In this document: positions 58,511 through 64,000 of the stretch, piece by piece | Numbering within the stretch: position 1 is the stretch's first letter | Layout of the letters: each line of letters starts with the position of its first letter | Source: Cymodocea nodosa | Lineage: Eukaryota; Streptophyta; Magnoliopsida; Alismatales; Cymodoceaceae | NCBI GenBank assembly: GCA_036874045.1 | Contig: CM072336.1 | Coordinates: forward strand, 18,285,001 to 18,349,000 | DNA: 64,000 nucleotides | Direction: 5' to 3' | Notes under the pieces: generated by a model | What the model saw: only the letters and a program-made list of their open reading frames with translations | The model's database searches: none | Told to the model about the DNA's origin: nothing | Translations under genes and position numbers: made by a program

Positions 58511-59212
58511 CTACAGTGGCATATTAGAAAATAAATGGTCCGTGGAGTTATAGATAACTCAACAGACTTGCTTCGTTGATTTAACTATAAAACACGTGCA
58601 TAAATTTAACTATTTGATGCTTAGGTGCATTTCGGATACTTACAAAATTAACTATCTGATGCTCAAATGCATTTCGGATACTTACAGATAACTCACCGAT
58701 ATATAACTTAAGTCAATCTTCTAGATCACGACACATGTCATCAGTAGTTTTATAATAAAAGGAGATTTTAGAGAGTTACAAGTCTAACTATCTGATGCTA
58801 AGCTACAATTTCGGTTAGTTAGAGATAACTCACTGAAAGTCCACTTAAGTCATGCATTATGATTTCGACACGTGTACTTCAAGAAATAATAAAATATTCT
58901 TTTAAAACATAACTGTTCGGTAATTTAAACATAACTCTTCGGTACATTAAGCATAACTATTTGATACGTTAAACATAACTATCTGAAATAATAGAAAATT
59001 CGGATACTTAAGAATTTTACAGCCTGCAATTTATCAACAGTTCAGAAATGTACTAAATTAACATTAATTCCTTGAAATTAAGCAGATTCCTTCATTAACG
59101 CATATAACAGTGCAATTATAACAAAATGGCTTAATTCTCATATGATAAGCTAAATATTATGCAATTAACCATCATTTAATCGTTAATATGATGCACTTTT
59201 TCATTCTAAACA

Positions 59213-59912
59213 AGTACTACATAGCCATAGTCGGAGTTTTTTTTTTTTGTTTTTTGACATGATTGGTGTTGGTTGCTCTTTGCAACAAACATTCCAATTT
59301 TTTATTTTTTATTTTGATAATGGCAATCACTTTGATAGTATTGAAAATTGGAAAGTGTAGAAAGTTAAAAACATTTGGACAATGTCAGGTTAAATATCTT
59401 GAGTCTTATTGCTTCCAACCACTTTTCCTTATTTTTCACCCTCACATATTAAATACCTCTAAATTTTCTAATCATGTAACATTCAGTCTAGCAAATAGGA
59501 ATACAATCACTGAATTAATAAGGTAACTTGGCTATTTTTCGAATTTAGATCCCCATTCTAAGTGTCATGTGGGCATTATTCTATTTGTGGAGCTGAAACC
59601 TTCAGTAATTTTTGTGAATTAATCTGAGTTGATTTTAATATAGATGTATGAAATCATTGTAACTTAAAAACTCAGTAGAAAATCCCATGAAACAAATGTT
59701 GTGATTTTTATAATATTTTTTTTTTAAATAAAATTTTTGAAAAAGATTTTGAAAGAAGAAAATAATTAAACAAGAGCAAGAATTTAGTAAATATTCTCAA
59801 GAATAGCTAAACAGAAATAGATCATCAAAATAACTCAATATGAACCAATAATAGAAAATAAGATGGTGAAGTAAATATTGAAAAAGTAGAAGATAAAAGA
59901 TAGTAGGTAATG
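59213..59912. other. Unassigned AT-rich region
   Basis: About 700 bases between the X3 LTR and the end of the right-hand Copia pol. I see no LTR end, purine tract, gene or repeat. It may be the 3' untranslated part of that Copia or interrupted older sequence. An 87-codon ORF at 59263-59526 has no recognisable features. Confidence 0.4.
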
Positions 59913-62900
59913 TTAAGAATCATTTAGGCAGCATATTCCTAAATCTCTTCTTAATTCAATGAACTATTTTTCTTCAAGAGGCTTTGTGAAAATATCTGCC
60001 AACTACTCATAAGTAGAAACAAAATTTAGCTCAATGTTCTCCTTCATAACATTTTCTCTCAAAAAATAGTGTCTTATCTCAATATGTTTTGCCCGAGAGT
60101 GCAACATAGGGTTCTTTGACAAACTTATTGCACTATTACTGTCACAATTAATAGGAGTTTTTCCATATATAATTCTATAATCTTTCATAGTTTGTTTCAT
60201 CCAAAGAATTTGTGCACAGCATAGGGCAGGAGCAACATATTCAGCTTTAGTAGTTGATAAGGCAACACAATTCTACTTCTTACTGAACCATGAAATTAAT
60301 GAACTACCAAACAGTTGGCAAGTTCCACTAGTACTCTTTCTATTAGATTTGCATCCAACATAATCAGCATCACTGTATCCAATTGGATCCAAACTGCTAT
60401 CCTTAAAATACATTAAACTAAAATTTGAAGTTCCTTGTAGGTATTTCATTATCCTTTTAATTGTCGATAGATGAGATTCTTTTGGTTGAGTTTGAAAATG
60501 AGCATAGGCACAAACATTGAACATAATATCAGGTCTAGAAGCTGTTAAATAAAGGAGAGAACCTATCATTCCTCTATATTTTGTAATATCAACAGCTGGT
60601 CCAGATTCATCTTTATCCAATTTAATTGATGAACTCATAGGAGTTCCTGAGGACTTGCAGTTACTAATACCAAATTTTTCTAAGAGTTGCTTTGTATATT
60701 TTTCTTGATATAAAAAAATTCCTTTTTTTACTTGTTTAATGTACAATCCTAAAAAGAATGTCAACTCACCCATTAAACTCATCTCAAACTGATTTTTCAT
60801 TTGATCTGCAAATTTATTGCTTAAATCCTCATTAGTTGCTCCAAAAATGATATCATCAACATAAATCTGAACAACTAACAAACTTCGATAATTTTTCTTA
60901 AAGAATAAGGTATTATCAACCTTACCAATAGAAAAATCATTATCTAGCAGAAAAGATTTCAGCCTATCATACCAAGCTCTCAGAGCTTGTTTCAACCCAT
61001 ACAAGGCCTTCTTCAATTTGTAAACATGCTCAAGATAATCAGCATCAGCAAAACCAGGTGGTTGCCTAACATATACTTCTTCTTTAATAAAACTATTTAA
61101 AAATACACTTTTAACATCCATTTGATATAATTTAAAATTCATATGAGCAGCAAAAGCTAGAAATATTCTAATTGATTCTAATCTAGCTACAGAAGCAAAG
61201 GTTTCTACAAAATCTATACCCTCCTACTGGTTATACCCTTGGACTACTAGTCTAGCCTTATTTCTAATAACATGCCTTGATTCATCAAATTTATTCTTAA
61301 ATATCCATTTAGTGCCTATAATTGAATAATCTAGAGGTTTAGGAACTAAGTCTCAAACTTCATTTCTTCTAAACTAATTGAGTTCTTCTACATGGCACTA
61401 ATCCAAAATTCATCATTTAATGCTTCATCAATGTTTTTAGGTTCTATTTCAGATAGAAATGCATAGCACCCAGATACATTGATACTAGATATTGTTTGAA
61501 CACCTTTTGAAATATCACCAATAATAAACTCCTTAGGGTGTTGAGGCAAAAATTTATGAGACACAAAGTTATCATTTCTTTCTTGACCCATGGTAGTAGA
61601 TTCACCAATATTTACTTCAGTACATTCATCTTCAGAAGTACCAATAATTTTTCTTGAATTACTACTTGGCTCTTCATAAAAATTTACATGCATAGATTCT
61701 TCAACGACCAAGGAAAATTTGTTATAGACTCTATACACCTTACTTCTTGAAGAATATCCCAAAAATATACCTTCATCAGATTTTGCTTCAAATTTATCTT
61801 TATTCTCCTTTGTATTCGAAATAAAACATTTAGATCCAAAAGCTTTAAAATAATGAACTTTAGGAATTCTACCCATCCATAGTTCAAAGGGAGTCTTATT
61901 CAAATCTCTTCTTAGGGTTACTCTATTTAAAATATAATATGCAATACTAACTGCATTAGCCTAAAAATAATAAGCAATCTTGTTTTCATTCAGCATAGTT
62001 CTAGCCATTTCTTAAAGAGATCTATTCTTTCTCTCTACAATTCCATTCTGAGAAAGGGGCTCTAGGAAAGGCAAATCTATGTTCTATTCCTAGATCTTGG
62101 CAAAGTTTTTCCATATTTTCATTTTCAAATTCCCCTCCATGATCACTCTTAATTTTCTGAACTTTCAATTGCTTTTCATTTTGAACCATATTCAGAAAAA
62201 TTTTAAACTCCTCAAATACTTCACTCTTATGTCTTAGAAATATTACCCAAGAATATCTTGAAAAATCATCAACTAGAACAAATACATATTTCTTTCCACC
62301 TAAACTTTCTATTCTAGTAGGGCCAAATAAATCCATGTGAATTAATTCCAAAATTCTTCTAGATATAATTTGCTTTCCTGATTTAAAAGAACTCTTCTTC
62401 TATTTTCCCAATTCACATGCATCACAGATTTTATCCTTTTTAAATTTCAAATTGGGTAAACCATCTACTAGGTTCTTCTTAGCCAACTTATCTAACTGCT
62501 TCATATGAATATGACCTAATCTACGATGCCATAACCATGCATTGTCTAAATTATTTGCAATCAAACAGTAATCAGTGGTAGAAACATCATCAAGTAAATT
62601 TAGAAAACATACATCATTTCTTCTATGAGCAATAAATTTAACTTCATTAGAATTTTCATCAATAACAAGGCATTTCTTAGATTTAAATAAGACCATATAA
62701 CCTTTGTCTTCTAACTGAGTAATACTAATTAAATTATACTCTAAATTTTCAACTAGTAAGACATTATCTATAACCATTTTATCATTTACATAGATAGATC
62801 TGATACCAATAATCTTACCTTTCTGATCATTGCCAAATCTGACATTTCCTCCATCAATTTTCTTCAGGTCTTTTAGGATAGATTTATCTCTATTCATATG

Positions 62901-64000
62901 CTTAGAAGCACCACTGTTCATCACCCATCGTAATCTTTTAGTTTTGACCTACAAGAACAGTCATAATCACATCCTTTGGTACCCATATTTTCTTGGGTCC
63001 ATTTTTGTCAATGGAAAAGATTTGAAATCTATTCTGTTTTGATATCCATGTATTATTTTGATTAACAGAATTTCTTTTTAATACATAGATAACTTTTTCT
63101 TTATTAATTGTTTTCAAATAGCCATTTCCATAATCCATTTTATAACTGTTTGAAAAGTTAACAGAAGCATATGTTTTTAGTGGTTCATAGTTAAAACCTA
63201 TACCAGTTCTATCACCAAAGACTTTATAACTATTAATAATATTAGTCAATTTCTTATCTTCTTTGGTAAAAGCTCCTAGTTTAAATTTCAGTCTACCAAT
63301 TTCTTATTCTAATTTTTCTATATCAGAATTAGAACTAGATTTTTATACACATTGATTTTTAAGTTTTTCATTCAATTTTTCAGTTTCATCTTGTAGCTTT
63401 TTATTTTCTAAAAATTTATCATTTAGTTCCTTAATAAGTTCTGAGTTATATTTTTCAAGTTCAAAAATTTTATTATACATATCAGAACTATCAACAACAA
63501 ATTTATTTTTCTTTAATGTAGAATTTTCAATTTTTAATGCAGTAATTTCCTTTTCTAACTTAGCAGCAATTTTATTACTATTCAATAATTTCCTTTTTAA
63601 CATAGAATTTTCCAAACTAACATTTTTTAGTTCTTCCAATAATTTATTATAATCATCTTGATTTATATCAGATACATCAAAATCATTATCAAAAATCATT
63701 TCATTAGCTATATTAGAATCAGAATGTACCTCATTAGTGTTAGTCATAAAATAGACATTGGCTAGCTCTTCAGACTCGGACTCAGTCTGTGTACCATCAT
63801 TACTAGTACCTTCAGATACTTTAGATTCTGTAAAATCATCCCAAGTAACTTGGAATGCTTTCTTCTTTCCTTGATTAAATTTTCTCTAATGAAACTTCTA
63901 TTTTCCATGAGATTTCTTCTTGTCAAAATTCTTTCTTTCATCCTTCTTTTGATATGTGCATTGGCTCTAAAAATGCCCATATCTATTGCAGTTGAAGCAT
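59913..64000 (-). pseudogene. Sirevirus-type Copia gag-pol, broken, runs off the right edge
   Basis: On the minus strand: the zinc knuckle CFNCNRYGH at the edge (63998-63960, with a stop inside), a Glu/Lys-rich coiled coil (63747-63343), the GPKKIWVPK landmark near 62990 and protease near 62918. The protease reads NSG, its catalytic Asp replaced by Asn. Integrase (62560-61990) has RRLGH, CDAC and HMDLFGP, followed by the QTISS...YAFLSEIEP landmark near 61490. RT (61142-60640) keeps YVDD near 60860, and RNase H runs 60400-59950. Stops at 62399, 61378, 60270 and 60000 and a frameshift near 62050 inactivate it. The landmark wording and gag coiled coil place it with Sireviruses, but it differs clearly from the element at 28003. 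Its LTRs are not in the window. Confidence 0.87.

Larger units (their letters stand above)
44404..59212 (-). mobile_element. Family X Gypsy element, copy X3
   Basis: Minus-strand copy, the only one with a full-length 5' LTR and with the F-box ORF intact. Order on its own strand: LTR (59212-57218), three primer-like sites, ORF A (57045-52401), ORF B (51948-50436, internally deleted), capsid ORF C (49191-47844), F-box ORF D (47657-46521), 3' untranslated region, polypurine tract and partial LTR. The interior is about 12.4 kb. Confidence 0.9.
57218..59212 (-). repeat. Full-length 5' LTR of X3
   Basis: About 1995 bp, starting TGTTTAGAATG at 59212 and ending AGAAGTCAACA at 57218 on the minus strand (TGTT...AACA). 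It contains TCGGATAGTT, CTTAAGTCA and CACGTG motifs (58590-58930), a TATA box (58351-58360), the exon-like segment and a GTTGAGTTA inverted repeat near 57460-57520. The inner end is an inference from the shared terminus of the three copies. Confidence 0.78.

Noticed and set aside
59263..59526. 87-codon ORF next to the X3 LTR as a small gene
   Set aside because: Hydrophobic and low-complexity translation with no conserved motif, and no supporting signals.

Overview
This is a nuclear segment of a flowering-plant genome made almost entirely of nested, decayed LTR retrotransposons. It is AT-rich, with tRNA-iMet and tRNA-Asp type primer sites and plant-type Copia (Tork, Sirevirus) and Ty3/Gypsy (Athila/Tat-like) proteins. 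I recognise no ordinary host gene, tRNA, rRNA or organellar insert. Most in-frame stops fall where sister copies have TGG, CAG, CAA or CGA, as expected from deamination of methylated cytosine, so nearly every protein here is a pseudogene.

Layout. 1-692: edge of a short-LTR element (minus strand) with GC-rich minisatellites. 693-3274: end of a Sirevirus-like Copia (plus) with a plant-transposon-protein ORF and a 1.2-kb LTR. 3275-4674: fragment of family X (copy X4). 4675 to about 5400: partial LTR. About 5600-10290: Tork-type Copia (minus), truncated in gag. 10291-21088: X1 (minus). 21089-44403: X2 (plus), interrupted by a complete 8.1-kb Sirevirus (28003-36105, target duplication GGTGT). 44404-59212: X3 (minus). 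59213-59912: unassigned. 59913-64000: another Sirevirus-like Copia (minus), running off the window.

The notable object is family X (my label), a giant Athila/Tat-like Gypsy element with an approximately 2-kb LTR and 12.4-kb interior. Its order is LTR, three tandem tRNA-Asp-like primer sites, ORF A (zinc knuckle-protease-RT-RNase H-integrase), ORF B (plant-transposon-protein domain), ORF C (the capsid part of gag), ORF D (F-box protein), polypurine tract, LTR. Capsid normally lies 5' of the zinc knuckle; here it lies 3' of integrase, as if the element were circularly permuted. X1, X2 and X3 keep the same order where they are not deleted, so the arrangement was amplified as a unit. The F-box ORF is present in four copies and is open over 378 codons in X3.

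The ORF boundaries of X carry clusters of short inverted repeats (TCCGTTGAGTTA with TAACTCAACGGA), and a second palindrome family (CGGTTCAACCG) sits between integrase and ORF B. A third family (TTCGGATAGTTA with TAACTATCCGAA, often followed by CTTAAGTCA and CACGTG) is shared by LTRs of Copia and Gypsy elements that are otherwise unrelated. A non-terminal piece of a Sirevirus LTR sits inside one of the X3 palindrome clusters. I infer that these palindromes are recombination or template-switch points that shuffle modules between elements. X1, X2 and X3 alternate in orientation, so the window is also a very large imperfect inverted repeat.
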